Below are positions 17,885 to 26,614 of a DNA stretch of 64,000 nt, one piece after another. The translations under genes were made by a program, and so were the position numbers. The number at the start of each line of letters is the position of its first letter. Position 1 is the stretch's first letter. The DNA lies in assembly GCA_964647625.1 (NCBI GenBank), contig CAZYHZ010000010.1, forward strand, positions 1 to 64,000, in the 5' to 3' direction. The notes under the pieces were generated by a model. It did not search any database, had not been told where the DNA came from, and was given only the letters and a program-made list of their open reading frames with translations. The DNA is from DASRJG01 sp964647625 (GTDB lineage Bacteria; Acidobacteriota; Polarisedimenticolia; Polarisedimenticolales; DASRJG01).

Positions 17885-19953
17885 AGGACCGGCGCGCCCC
17901 GATCGCCGCGGGCTTAGCACTCCTGTGCGCTCTCGCTTACTCCGGCGTGCTGCGGAACGGGTTCGTCAACTACGACGACGACGTCTACGTCACCGCCAAC
18001 CCGCACGTGCTCGCCGGCGTGACGGGAGACGGCCTGCGCTGGGCCGCGACGTCGTTCGCCGCCGCGAACTGGCATCCCGTGACGTGGGTCTCCCACATGG
18101 TCGACGTCGAAGCCTCGGGGCTCGCCGCGGGCCGGCATCACGCCGCGAGCCTCCTGATCCACGCGCTCGACGCGATCTTGTTGTTCCTTCTGCTTGCACG
18201 AATGACCGGCGCCACGTTTCGTCCCGCCCTCGTCGCGGCGCTGTTCGCCGTCCACCCGCTGCACGTCGAATCGGTGGCGTGGGCGGCCGAGCGGAAGGAC
18301 GTGCTGAGCACGCTCTTCTGGCTGCTGACGACCTGGGCGTGGGTGCGTTACACGGAAGGCGCCACGCGCGCCCGGTATGCGGCCGTTCTCGGGCTCTATG
18401 CGCTCGGGCTCATGTCGAAGCCGATGCTCGTCACGCTCCCTTTGACCTTGATGCTCCTCGACGTGTGGCCGCTGCGGCGCGCCGAGCGGCCGACGCTGCT
18501 GAAAGAAAAGCTTCCGCTGTTCGCGATGGCGGCGGCTTCGGGCATCGTGACCGTGATCGCGCAGCAGCGCGGCGGCGCGGTGCAATCCCTGGCCGGGCTG
18601 TCGCTTCCCGTTCGGGCTGCCAACGCCCTCGCGGCGTACGGCTGGTATCTCGGGAAGATGGCGTGGCCGGCGTCCCTCGCCTGTCTCTACCCGCACCCCG
18701 GCCGTTTCGAGGCCGTTCCCACGCTTCTCGGTGCGGCGGTCGTCGTCGGACTGTCGGCGCTTGCCCTGAGGTCCTCAAAGGGCGCCCCTTATGTTCTCTT
18801 CGGCTGGGCCTGGTACGTGGTCACGCTCTTGCCGGTGATCGGCCTCCTGCAGGTCGGCGCGCAGTCCGTCGCCGATCGGTACTCATACGTCCCGCTGATT
18901 GGAATCTTCATCGCGCTCGCCTGGGGCCTGGCGGCGATCGTCGAGGCGCGCCCCACCGTGAGGCCGGCCGCCGTCGCCCTCGCGGTGCTGGCCGTCGTCG
19001 CGCTCGTTCCCGTCACGCGCGCGCAGGTCCAAGTCTGGCGGAACAACACGTCGCTCTTCGCGCAGGCGCTTCGCGTCACGAAGCGAAACGCGCTCGCTCA
19101 CAACAACTTCGGCCTCGAGCTGTTCGGGCAGGGCCGGACGGAAGAAGCCATCTCGCACTACAAGGAAGCCCTTGCGATCAAGCCGGACTATCTCGAGGCG
19201 CTGAACAACCTCGGGTCGGCGCTCCACAGCCTCGGCCGGGACGCCGAGGCGGCGGAATCGCTGCGGCGCGCCCTTGCCGTCACCCCCGACTCGCCGAGCG
19301 CGCTCGTCAACATGGGAAACGCGCAGGCCGGGACCGGACACCCCGATGAGGCGCGGGCGAGCTACGAGCGCGCGATCCGGATCGCTCCCGACTTCCTCGA
19401 CGCGCACAAGAATCTCGGGCTGCTGCTCGATCGCATGGGGATACCCGACGAGGCGATCGCGGAGCTCGAGCACGCGCTCCGGCTCGCGCCGAACGACGTG
19501 GACAGTCACGTCGGCCTCGCCACGGCGCTCTCGGACGCCGGACGATTCGCCGAGGCCGAGCCCCACTTCGAGCGCGCGCTCGCCGGAAAGCCGGGATACC
19601 CCGAGGCCTACAACGCGTGGGGCATCGCGCTCGCCGCGCAGGGGCGCACGGACGAAGCCATCGCCCGCTACGGGCAGGCGCTCGCCGCGCGGCCCCGCTA
19701 TGCCGAGGCCGAGAACAATCTCGGGCTGGCGCTCGCATCGACGAATCGCTTGCAGGAGGCCGTCCCTCGTTTCGAAGCCGCGCTGGCGATCAGCCCCGGC
19801 TGGCCCCAGGCCCACAACAATCTCGGCGTCACGCTCGCGCGCCTCGGCCGTCTCCCCGAGGCGGTCGTCCACTTCCGCGAGGCGGTGAGGCTCGATCCCG
19901 GGTTCGAGCAGGCGCGGACCAATCTCGAGCGCGTCGAAGGGGCTCGTCATTAA
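17881..19953 (+). CDS. TMTC-like GT-C membrane protein with long TPR tail, array copy 4
   Basis: 690 residues from GTG overlapping the previous stop. Membrane part ~1-385 carries YDDDVYVTANPHV, NWHPVTWVSHMV, GRHHAASLLIH, ALFAVHPLHVESVAW, AERKDVLSTLFWLLTT, MSKPMLVTLPLTLMLLDVWP, SVADRYSYVPLIGIF. The TPR tail (~390-690) is about twice as long as in copies 1-3, with roughly nine units such as NNFGLELFGQGRTEEAI and NNLGLALASTNRLQEA. The membrane parts of copies 1-4 are very alike while the TPR number varies, which fits tandem duplication with diversification of the binding part. Confidence 0.83.
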   Translation: MKDRRAPIAAGLALLCALAYSGVLRNGFVNYDDDVYVTANPHVLAGVTGDGLRWAATSFAAANWHPVTWVSHMVDVEASGLAAGRHHAASLLIHALDAILLFLLLARMTGATFRPALVAALFAVHPLHVESVAWAAERKDVLSTLFWLLTTWAWVRYTEGATRARYAAVLGLYALGLMSKPMLVTLPLTLMLLDVWPLRRAERPTLLKEKLPLFAMAAASGIVTVIAQQRGGAVQSLAGLSLPVRAANALAAYGWYLGKMAWPASLACLYPHPGRFEAVPTLLGAAVVVGLSALALRSSKGAPYVLFGWAWYVVTLLPVIGLLQVGAQSVADRYSYVPLIGIFIALAWGLAAIVEARPTVRPAAVALAVLAVVALVPVTRAQVQVWRNNTSLFAQALRVTKRNALAHNNFGLELFGQGRTEEAISHYKEALAIKPDYLEALNNLGSALHSLGRDAEAAESLRRALAVTPDSPSALVNMGNAQAGTGHPDEARASYERAIRIAPDFLDAHKNLGLLLDRMGIPDEAIAELEHALRLAPNDVDSHVGLATALSDAGRFAEAEPHFERALAGKPGYPEAYNAWGIALAAQGRTDEAIARYGQALAARPRYAEAENNLGLALASTNRLQEAVPRFEAALAISPGWPQAHNNLGVTLARLGRLPEAVVHFREAVRLDPGFEQARTNLERVEGARH

Positions 19954-19975
19954 CCGAGCGCGCGTCTACGGGGCC

Positions 19976-22237
19976 GTGGCGGTTGCGGCGCTCGCGGCGA
20001 TTCCGTACGCGAACAGCCTGGGCAACGGCTTCACGTTCGATGACGTGGCGATCGTCGCGGAGAACCCGCGCATCCGCTCGCTCGGCGGAGCGGCGCATGC
20101 ATTCGCGGACGATTGGTGGAGCGGGCGCCGGCCGCAGAGCCTGCTCTACCGCCCGCTGACGACCGCGACCTTCACGCTCGACTACGCGGTGGCGCAGAGG
20201 TCGCTCCCCGATCGCCCGCCGGCGAGGCTGCCCGATTCCGCGGCGCGGGCGTTCCACGTTCAGAACGTTCTCTGGCACGCCGCCGCCGGCGCCGCGTTCT
20301 TCCTGCTCGTCCTCGCGATGTTCTCGGATCCGGTCCTCGCCGTGGCCGCGTCTGCGCTCTTCGCAGTCCACCCGGTTCACACCGAGGCGGTCGACGGCAT
20401 CGTGGGCCGCGCGGAGCTGATGTCGGCAGCGTTCGGGCTGGGCGCGCTCGCCGTCGCACGGCGAAGCGTGAGCGGCGGCGCCACCGGCATCGGTCGCTCC
20501 GCGGCGGCCGGAGCTCTCACGTTCGCCGCGCTGCTGTCGAAGGAGCAGGCGATCGTCCTGCCGGCGGTTCCCCTGTTCTGGCTCGCGGCGATGCCCGCCG
20601 ACGAACGGCGCGAGGCGGTGCGTGGCCGCGGATTCCGCGGAGTCATGAGCGGGATGGGTGTCGCGATCGTCGCGTACTTCGCGCTGCGCGCCGGGGCGCT
20701 CGGGTCTCCGGTCGCGACCGGCGCCGCCGAGCGGACGCGGATCGTGATCGACAATCCGATCGCCGAGGCGACGGGGGCCGCGCGCGTGCTGACGCCGGTG
20801 CGGGTGTTCGGCGAGGCGCTGCGCGTTCTCGTGTACCCGCGCACCCTCTCGGCGGACTACTCGTTCGACCAGATCCCGCTCGTTCACGGGCTCGACGCCG
20901 CGACCGCGCTCTCCGGCGCCGCCCTCGTGGCGACGATCGCCGGCGCGTTCGCGTTGAGACGTCGCGCGCCCGTGGTGTCGTTCGGCCTCGCGCTGTTCCT
21001 CGTCACCTGGGTGCTGACCTCGAACCTGTTCCTCGTGATCGGGACGATCTTCGGCGAGAGGCTCCTCTACCTTTGCTCGGCCGGAGTCGTTCTGGCGGCG
21101 GCGTGGGCGTTGATCGCGGCGGGGCGCGGGCTGAAGGCGCCGCGTGCCGGGATCGCGGCCGTCGCCGTCCTGGTCGTGCTGCTCGGCGCACGGACGTACG
21201 CCAGAAACCGCGACTGGAAGGACAACGCCACTCTGTTCGCGGCCGCCGCATCCGCGAGCCCCCGCTCGTGCAAGGCGCTCGACGGGCATGCGTCGGCGCT
21301 GTACACCGCGGGCCGATTCGAAGAGGCCGTTCCCCTCTCGCGCGCCGCGCTCGAGATTCAGCCGGCGTATCCGGGCGCGCATCAGACGCTGGCGAAGAGC
21401 CTGCGGGCGATCGCCAACGGCTCGAACGACCCCGGACGGAAGGCGGCGCTGCGGATGGAAGCCGAAGAGCATGCGCAGCAGCTGGTCACGATCTACACGG
21501 GATCGAAGGGAGATGCCGTCGGGCTGGCGGACGCATGGAACCTGCTCGGGAGCCTGGCGCTCGACGAAGCCGCGGCGCCGAAGGCCCTCGAGGCGTACGA
21601 CGACGCGCTGGCGGCGAAGCCCGATTTCGTCCCCGCCCTCGTCGGCTCGGGGGCCGCGCTGGTGCTCTCCGCAGGGCTCGCGGAAGATCCGGCGTCGAAG
21701 GCCAAGCTCGAGAGCGAGGCGGTCTCGCGCTTCGAGCGGGCGCTCGCTCTCGATCCCGGAAACGCGGAGGCGACGAAGGACCTCGCGATGATCCGCGGCG
21801 GCGATGCGCCTGCCGCGGCCAACCTCCACGGGCTCCACGCGTCGCAGCTGCTCAAGGAGAATCGTCTCGACGAGGCGCTCCACGAGTTCCGCGAAGCCGC
21901 GCGGCTCGAGCCCAAGGCGGCCCGCGGCTTCCTGGGAGTCGGAACGGTCCTGGTCACTCAGGCCGCGCGCGAAACCGATGCGCGCAGGAAGGCCGCGACG
22001 ATCGACGAGGCGATCGCGACGTTCGAGCACGCGCTCACGCTCGAGCCCGGAAACGCCTCCGCGCACCTGAACCTCGCCGTCACGCTCATGAGCTACCGGA
22101 AGGACCCCGCGCGGGTCGCGAGGGAGCTCCGCGCGTACCTCGATGCCGCGCCCGACGCGCCCCAAAAGGCCCAGATGGAAGAGACGATCAAGCGCATGGA
22201 GCAGGAAGCGGCGCGGGGCGCCGGCACGCGCCGTTAG
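19976..22237 (+). CDS. TMTC-like GT-C membrane protein with TPRs, most TMTC-like of the array
   Basis: 753 residues from GTG. An in-frame ATT 27 bases upstream overlaps the previous stop (ATTAA) and would add a basic stretch (INRARVY) before the first membrane segment, as in the other array members, so the true start may be there. Hallmarks: TFDDVAIVAENPRI, RPLTTATFTLDYA, FHVQNVLWHAAA, ALFAVHPVHTEAV and VGRAELMSAAFGLGALA, the pattern I know from eukaryotic and bacterial TMTC proteins, then SKEQAIVLPA. The C-terminal ~330 residues are irregular TPRs. Clearly more distant from copies 1-4 than they are from one another. Its TAG stop overlaps the stop of the convergent gene by four bases. Confidence 0.8.
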   Translation: MAVAALAAIPYANSLGNGFTFDDVAIVAENPRIRSLGGAAHAFADDWWSGRRPQSLLYRPLTTATFTLDYAVAQRSLPDRPPARLPDSAARAFHVQNVLWHAAAGAAFFLLVLAMFSDPVLAVAASALFAVHPVHTEAVDGIVGRAELMSAAFGLGALAVARRSVSGGATGIGRSAAAGALTFAALLSKEQAIVLPAVPLFWLAAMPADERREAVRGRGFRGVMSGMGVAIVAYFALRAGALGSPVATGAAERTRIVIDNPIAEATGAARVLTPVRVFGEALRVLVYPRTLSADYSFDQIPLVHGLDAATALSGAALVATIAGAFALRRRAPVVSFGLALFLVTWVLTSNLFLVIGTIFGERLLYLCSAGVVLAAAWALIAAGRGLKAPRAGIAAVAVLVVLLGARTYARNRDWKDNATLFAAAASASPRSCKALDGHASALYTAGRFEEAVPLSRAALEIQPAYPGAHQTLAKSLRAIANGSNDPGRKAALRMEAEEHAQQLVTIYTGSKGDAVGLADAWNLLGSLALDEAAAPKALEAYDDALAAKPDFVPALVGSGAALVLSAGLAEDPASKAKLESEAVSRFERALALDPGNAEATKDLAMIRGGDAPAAANLHGLHASQLLKENRLDEALHEFREAARLEPKAARGFLGVGTVLVTQAARETDARRKAATIDEAIATFEHALTLEPGNASAHLNLAVTLMSYRKDPARVARELRAYLDAAPDAPQKAQMEETIKRMEQEAARGAGTRR

Positions 22238-23865
22238 TCCACCGTGAAGAAGGCGTTCGCGAGAACCGGGTCTCCCGTCCCGTAGGTCTTCGTGTTGCGC
22301 GCCTTGTCGGTCAGCTCGATGACCGTCACCCGCCAGATCCCGGCGCCGGCGTGAATCGGCACGTTGATCTTCGCCAGCAGGGGCGCATCGGGATTCTTCG
22401 GATCCGGCGTCGCCGAGAAGAATATCCGTGGGACCTGGCCGCTCGTCGACGGCGGCCCTTCGACCCGCCCGGTGAGCTGCGCGATGCCGCTTCCGTCATC
22501 GTGCGCGCTGATCGTCACGTTGATGGTCGAGGCCACGTTGTTCGGGACCTCGTTCGGCGAGAGGATCAACCCGTCGAGGACCGGAGGATCCGAGTCGCAT
22601 CCCCCGCCTCCCGCGACGTAGAAGATCACTTGTCCCAGCTCTTGCCCCCCGCCGGCGAGCACGATGGCGTTGTTCGCCTTGTCGACGGCGCGGACCTGCC
22701 TCAGGCTCCATTCACCGCAATCGGCGTTGGTCGGAACCGCGAGATCGCCCGTCCACGTCCCATCCGGCGCCGCCGCCGTGACGAACGGGATGTAGGCGGA
22801 TTTCGATTTGTTCTGGAACGTCCCGTTGACCGCGGCGACCCCCGACTGATCGTCAACGACGTCGACGATCACCAGGTTTTTCTCCCCGCCCGAGACGGTT
22901 TGCTTCGCGACGGTGACGCTGCGGATCGTCGGCGCGGTCGAGTCGGACTCCGCCGAGTCGACGCGGAGCATGCCGCCCGGCGGGACGTTCGCTTTCGTGT
23001 AGGCGACGTAGAGCGGGTTGTCCGCCTTGTCGAGGATCTGGAGCGTGCCGACGAACCAGTTGCCGGTCTCGCCCTTCTTCGGGATGGTGATGCCGACGGT
23101 GAAGACGCCGCTGCCTGCGGGATCCTGCCCGACGAACGGGATGACGGCCGTCTCGCTCGGGCTTCTCATCGTGCCGAAGACCGACTTGACTCCCGACAGA
23201 TCGTCGGACGTTGCGATCGTGAGCACCGAGACGCCGCCGTCCTGGACGTTCGGCGGATCGAAGCGCAGATACTGGAGCACCGGCGGCTTGCGGTCCGATT
23301 CCGGATCGTCGGAAGGCGACGGAGACGGAGAGGCGGCCGGGGGCGGCGTCGGCCGCGGCGTCTCGCCGACCGTCCTCCCCAAAGGCGCGACGCCCGGCGG
23401 AATGACTCCAGGCGCTCCGCCCGCGGGTTGGGCGGAGCCGCGTGCGTCGGGAAACCCCGTGCCCCGCGCGGACGACCCTGGAGCACCGCCGCCCGGCGCA
23501 TCGACCGAGCCGCCACGCGACGAGCCACCGGTCGAGACGAACCCACCGGCGACTGATGGGGACGTCGAGGCCGGAGCGGGCGCGGCGTACCCTTGCGGCT
23601 CGTAATCGCTCCGGCCTTGCGATGCCGACTGCGGCGATGATGAGCCGTTCTCGTGGGGCCCGCCGCCGCTCTCTCGTGAAGGCCGCGCCGCAGCCTCGCC
23701 CTCCGTCGCGGGCGCGCGCTCACCCGGTGCGGCTGTGTTCGGTGCCGAGCTTTGCACGTCCGCAATGGGAAGGTGGTGAATCTCACCGCGCTGGCCGAGC
23801 CACACTCCCCCGGCGATGCCCGCCAGGAGAATCACGAATGCCAGGGCCACCAGGGATTTGCGCAT
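22234..23865 (-). CDS. Membrane-anchored surface protein with Pro/Gly-rich linker and three Ig-like domains
   Basis: 543 residues from ATG. An N-terminal hydrophobic segment (~5-25) is an uncleaved anchor or signal peptide, followed by ~165 residues of low-complexity Pro, Gly, Ser and Ala (residues ~30-195), then three beta-sandwich-like units of ~110 residues. Each begins with a PPVL or APTI type strand and contains an acidic ASDDLSGV, VDDQSGV or AHDDGSGI motif, probably calcium-binding loops. No catalytic motif is seen. A cell-envelope or secreted structural/adhesion role is inferred. The gene starts just downstream of a long inverted repeat and ends inside the stop of the last TMTC-like gene. 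Confidence 0.7.
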   Translation of the reverse strand: MRKSLVALAFVILLAGIAGGVWLGQRGEIHHLPIADVQSSAPNTAAPGERAPATEGEAAARPSRESGGGPHENGSSSPQSASQGRSDYEPQGYAAPAPASTSPSVAGGFVSTGGSSRGGSVDAPGGGAPGSSARGTGFPDARGSAQPAGGAPGVIPPGVAPLGRTVGETPRPTPPPAASPSPSPSDDPESDRKPPVLQYLRFDPPNVQDGGVSVLTIATSDDLSGVKSVFGTMRSPSETAVIPFVGQDPAGSGVFTVGITIPKKGETGNWFVGTLQILDKADNPLYVAYTKANVPPGGMLRVDSAESDSTAPTIRSVTVAKQTVSGGEKNLVIVDVVDDQSGVAAVNGTFQNKSKSAYIPFVTAAAPDGTWTGDLAVPTNADCGEWSLRQVRAVDKANNAIVLAGGGQELGQVIFYVAGGGGCDSDPPVLDGLILSPNEVPNNVASTINVTISAHDDGSGIAQLTGRVEGPPSTSGQVPRIFFSATPDPKNPDAPLLAKINVPIHAGAGIWRVTVIELTDKARNTKTYGTGDPVLANAFFTVD

Positions 23866-23933
23866 GCGGGCAAACTCACTCTAGGTCCGAGCTCCCGGCG
23901 CCGTCAAATCTGGGGACACTCGCCGTTGCTTTG

Positions 23934-24093
23934 GGGGACACTCCCAAAATGGGGACAGTCCCCTTTTTCTTACAAAGTCAGTTCAAGCAAGAGACGAGCG
24001 TCGTCGATCGAGTGTGCTGAGAGTGGCTCTCGTCTCTTGGTTGAACTGACTTTGTAAGAAAAAGGGGACTGTCCCCATTTTGGGAGTGTCCCC
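23934..24093. repeat. Long inverted repeat, copy 1 (GGGGACAGTCCCC family)
   Basis: Two arms of about 65 bases are near-perfect reverse complements, separated by a short spacer. Each arm carries GGGGACACTCCC, then GGGGACAGTCCCC, a T-run and CTTACAAAGTCAGTTC. A further partial GGGGACACT unit lies just to the left at 23912. The right arm ends on the last base of the desulfurase stop codon, and the left side precedes the surface-protein gene. The structure could act as a terminator in both directions because each stem is followed by a T- or A-run. It shares its core with the two other repeats of this window. Confidence 0.85.
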
Positions 24094-25598
24094 TAAAGCC
24101 TCAGTAAGCCGCCCTTCAAGTTCCAGAGCGCGGCGACCAGCGCGTCGATCTCGTCGCAGGTGTTGTAGAAGGCGAGCGACGGACGCACCGTCGACTCGAG
24201 ACCGAACCGCCGCAGGATCGGCTGCGCGCAATGGTGGCCGGCGCGCACCGCGATCCCTTCCTGGGCGAGCGCGGCGCCGATGTCCTCGGTTCGAAAGCCC
24301 TCGATGACGAACGACAGGATGCTCGCCTTTTCTTTCGCCGTGCCGATCAGCCGCAGGCCGGGGATGCGCTGCAATTCCTGCGTGCCGTAGGCGAGCAAGT
24401 CGTGCTCGTACGCGGCGATGTTCGGCAAACCGAGCCGCTCGACGTAATCGAGCGCCGCGCCGAGGCCCACCGCGTCGGCGATGGTGCCGGTCCCCGCCTC
24501 GAAGCGGACGGGAGGATCGTTGTAGAGCGTCTTTTCGAACGTGACGTCCTTGATCATGTTGCCGCCGCCCTGCCAGGGCGGCATGTGCTCGAGGACGGAT
24601 TCCTTGCCGTAGACGACGCCGACGCCCGTGGGCGCGAAGATCTTGTGCCCGCTGAACACGAAGAAGTCGCAGTCGCAGTCCTGGACGTCGACCTTCGTGT
24701 GGGCCACCGACTGCGCTCCGTCGACGACGACTTTCGCGCCGTGCCGGTGCGCCATGTCGATCATCTCGTGAAGCGGCGTCACGGTGCCGAGCGCGTTCGA
24801 CACGTGCGAGAACGAGACGATCTTGGTCTTGGGGCCGAGCAGGCGCTCGTACTCGTCGAGCAGGACCTGGCCGGACGCATCGACCGGGGCGACGCGGAGC
24901 TTCGCGCCCTTCTCCTGCGCGAGCATCTGCCAGGGAACGATGTTGGCGTGGTGCTCGAGCCAGGTGATCACGATCTCGTCGTCGGCACCCACGTTCCGAC
25001 GGCCCCAGCTCTGCGCAATCAGATTGATGCCCTCGGTCGTGCCGCGCACGAAGACGATCTCGCGCGTCGAAGTCGCGTTGATGTAGCGGCGTACGGTCTC
25101 GCGGGCGGCCTCATAGGCGTCCGTCGCACGCGCGGCGAGCTGGTGTGCCGCGCGGTGCACGTTCGAGTTCTCGTGCGCGTAGAAATGCGAGAGGCGGTCG
25201 ATGACCGATTGGGGCTTCTGCGTCGTCGCGGCGTTGTCGAGCCAGACGAGCGGACGCCCGTTGAACGTCTCGTTCAGGATCGGAAAATCCCGCCGGATCG
25301 CAGAGACGTCGAACGGGATCGACGACAGATCGGACGACGTGAAGCCGGGAAGCTGCGACGGGATCGACCCCGCGATCCCGTTCCAGCCGGCGGGCTCGAG
25401 CGGCCGCAGCGCCTCGACGAAGCCGAACGGCACGCCGAACGAGCGAAGCTCGCCGGGCATGCGCCCGTAGAGCTCGGCCGCCCATCGCGACATCTCCGCC
25501 GGGCTCGGAAGGCCGGCCGCGGCCGCGGCTTTCTCGCCGTTCCAGTCGATCAGCGGGTCGAGGTTCGAGAATTCGGGAGGCAGCTCACCGGTACTCAT
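24093..25598 (-). CDS. Cysteine desulfurase with N-terminal extension, predicted family 2A encapsulin cargo
   Basis: 501 residues from ATG. Residues ~96-501 are a SufS-type, PLP-dependent cysteine desulfurase: PLP lysine K319 (FSGHKIF), catalytic C457 (AGHHCAQP), WLDNAATTQKP near 119-129. It removes sulfur from L-cysteine as a persulfide, releasing alanine. Residues 1-95 are an extra segment absent from housekeeping SufS, low in predicted structure with Pro-rich turns. Such extensions are known in desulfurases loaded into family 2A encapsulins, and here the gene overlaps the shell gene by 14 bases. Together this strongly suggests it is packaged cargo. Last gene of the sulfur operon; its stop touches a long inverted repeat. 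No sufBCD or iscU is nearby, arguing against a role in general Fe-S assembly. Confidence 0.92.
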   Translation of the reverse strand: MSTGELPPEFSNLDPLIDWNGEKAAAAAGLPSPAEMSRWAAELYGRMPGELRSFGVPFGFVEALRPLEPAGWNGIAGSIPSQLPGFTSSDLSSIPFDVSAIRRDFPILNETFNGRPLVWLDNAATTQKPQSVIDRLSHFYAHENSNVHRAAHQLAARATDAYEAARETVRRYINATSTREIVFVRGTTEGINLIAQSWGRRNVGADDEIVITWLEHHANIVPWQMLAQEKGAKLRVAPVDASGQVLLDEYERLLGPKTKIVSFSHVSNALGTVTPLHEMIDMAHRHGAKVVVDGAQSVAHTKVDVQDCDCDFFVFSGHKIFAPTGVGVVYGKESVLEHMPPWQGGGNMIKDVTFEKTLYNDPPVRFEAGTGTIADAVGLGAALDYVERLGLPNIAAYEHDLLAYGTQELQRIPGLRLIGTAKEKASILSFVIEGFRTEDIGAALAQEGIAVRAGHHCAQPILRRFGLESTVRPSLAFYNTCDEIDALVAALWNLKGGLLRL

Positions 25599-26520
25599 GG
25601 TAGTTACCCACGTCCACGTGATCGAGCGCGGCGATGGCGTCGTCGGTCAGGATCGCCGCGGAGCAATACAGCGCGACGAGGTACGACGCGTTGGCCTTCT
25701 GATCGATGCCCATGAAGCGGACCGAGAGCCCAGGCGTCTGCTCGCCGGGGAGCCCCGGCTGGAACATCCCGATGACGCCTTGTTTCTTTTCGCCGACGCG
25801 GAGGAGAAGAATCGTCGTCTTTCCCCCCGCGGCGGACGGCTTGGCCTTCCCGTCGACGTGCAGCTTGTCGATCGGCACGATCGGCACGCCGCGCCACGTC
25901 AGGAACGGCGCGCCGAACATCGTCGTCGTCGCGGGCGGGACGCCCCGCCGCGTGCACTCCCGGCCGAACGCCGCGATCGCCCGCGGGTGCGCCAGGAAGA
26001 ACGACGGCTCTTTCCACACCTTGGTCAGAAGCTCGTCGAGGTCGTCCGGCGTCGGAGGTCCCGACCTCGTGTGGATCCTCTGCCCCGGCGGAACGTTTTT
26101 GAGCAACCCGTAGCCGGCGTTGTTGATCAGCTCGCTTTCCTGGCGCTCCTTGACGGTTTCGATCGTCAGCCGGAGCTGCTCCTTCACCTGGTCGAACGGA
26201 TTGCTGTAGAGGTCCGAGACCTTGGTCGAGACCTGGAGGATGCTCGAGATCGAGTTCAGCGTGTATTCACGCGGCTTCTCTTCATAGTTGGCGAACGACG
26301 CAGGCAGCGACGCGTCTTCTTTGGGCTCGCAGACGACCTCGACGCTCTCCTCGTCGGCGACGCGATTGACGCGCAGCGTTCCGGCTTCGACCGGCTTCCA
26401 GTCGAGGAGCCGGACGAGCCAGCGCGGCGTGATCGCGCCGTACTGGGGCGGCGTCTTGGTGACGTTGGCGAGCTGAAATGCAGCCTTTTCGCCGAGCGCA
26501 CGATGAGCGGTCTCTGCCAT
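25585..26520 (-). CDS. Family 2A encapsulin shell protein
   Basis: 311 residues from ATG with a strong purine-rich ribosome site (GGGGGGAGATGGAG). The N-terminal region matches the family 2A (SrpI-like) encapsulin pattern: ALGEKAAFQLANVTKTPPQ, then ITPRWLVRLLDW and GTLRVNRV; the middle has REYTLNSISSILQVSTKVSDLY, SNPFDQVKEQLRL and ELINNAGYGLL. The HK97-fold core of this family self-assembles into an icosahedral nanocompartment. Known relatives enclose a cysteine desulfurase and have been linked to sulfur limitation and elemental sulfur storage. Here the shell gene overlaps the desulfurase gene, and upstream are sulfur-transfer and cysteine-synthesis genes, which fits that function. Length is typical for the family. 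I recognise it by motif, not by search. Confidence 0.9.
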   Translation of the reverse strand: MAETAHRALGEKAAFQLANVTKTPPQYGAITPRWLVRLLDWKPVEAGTLRVNRVADEESVEVVCEPKEDASLPASFANYEEKPREYTLNSISSILQVSTKVSDLYSNPFDQVKEQLRLTIETVKERQESELINNAGYGLLKNVPPGQRIHTRSGPPTPDDLDELLTKVWKEPSFFLAHPRAIAAFGRECTRRGVPPATTTMFGAPFLTWRGVPIVPIDKLHVDGKAKPSAAGGKTTILLLRVGEKKQGVIGMFQPGLPGEQTPGLSVRFMGIDQKANASYLVALYCSAAILTDDAIAALDHVDVGNYHEYR

Positions 26521-26614
26521 TCTCCATCTCCCCCCGATGACCGTTCGCGACGATGAGGCTCGTCACGACGTTCCGGTGGGCGGAGTATATGCGAACCGAC
26601 AGGACCGACAGACG

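Noticed and set aside
24093..25598. Housekeeping SufS for Fe-S cluster assembly
   Set aside because: No sufB, sufC, sufD or sufU neighbour, a long extra N-terminus, and direct overlap with an encapsulin shell gene favour the cargo role.
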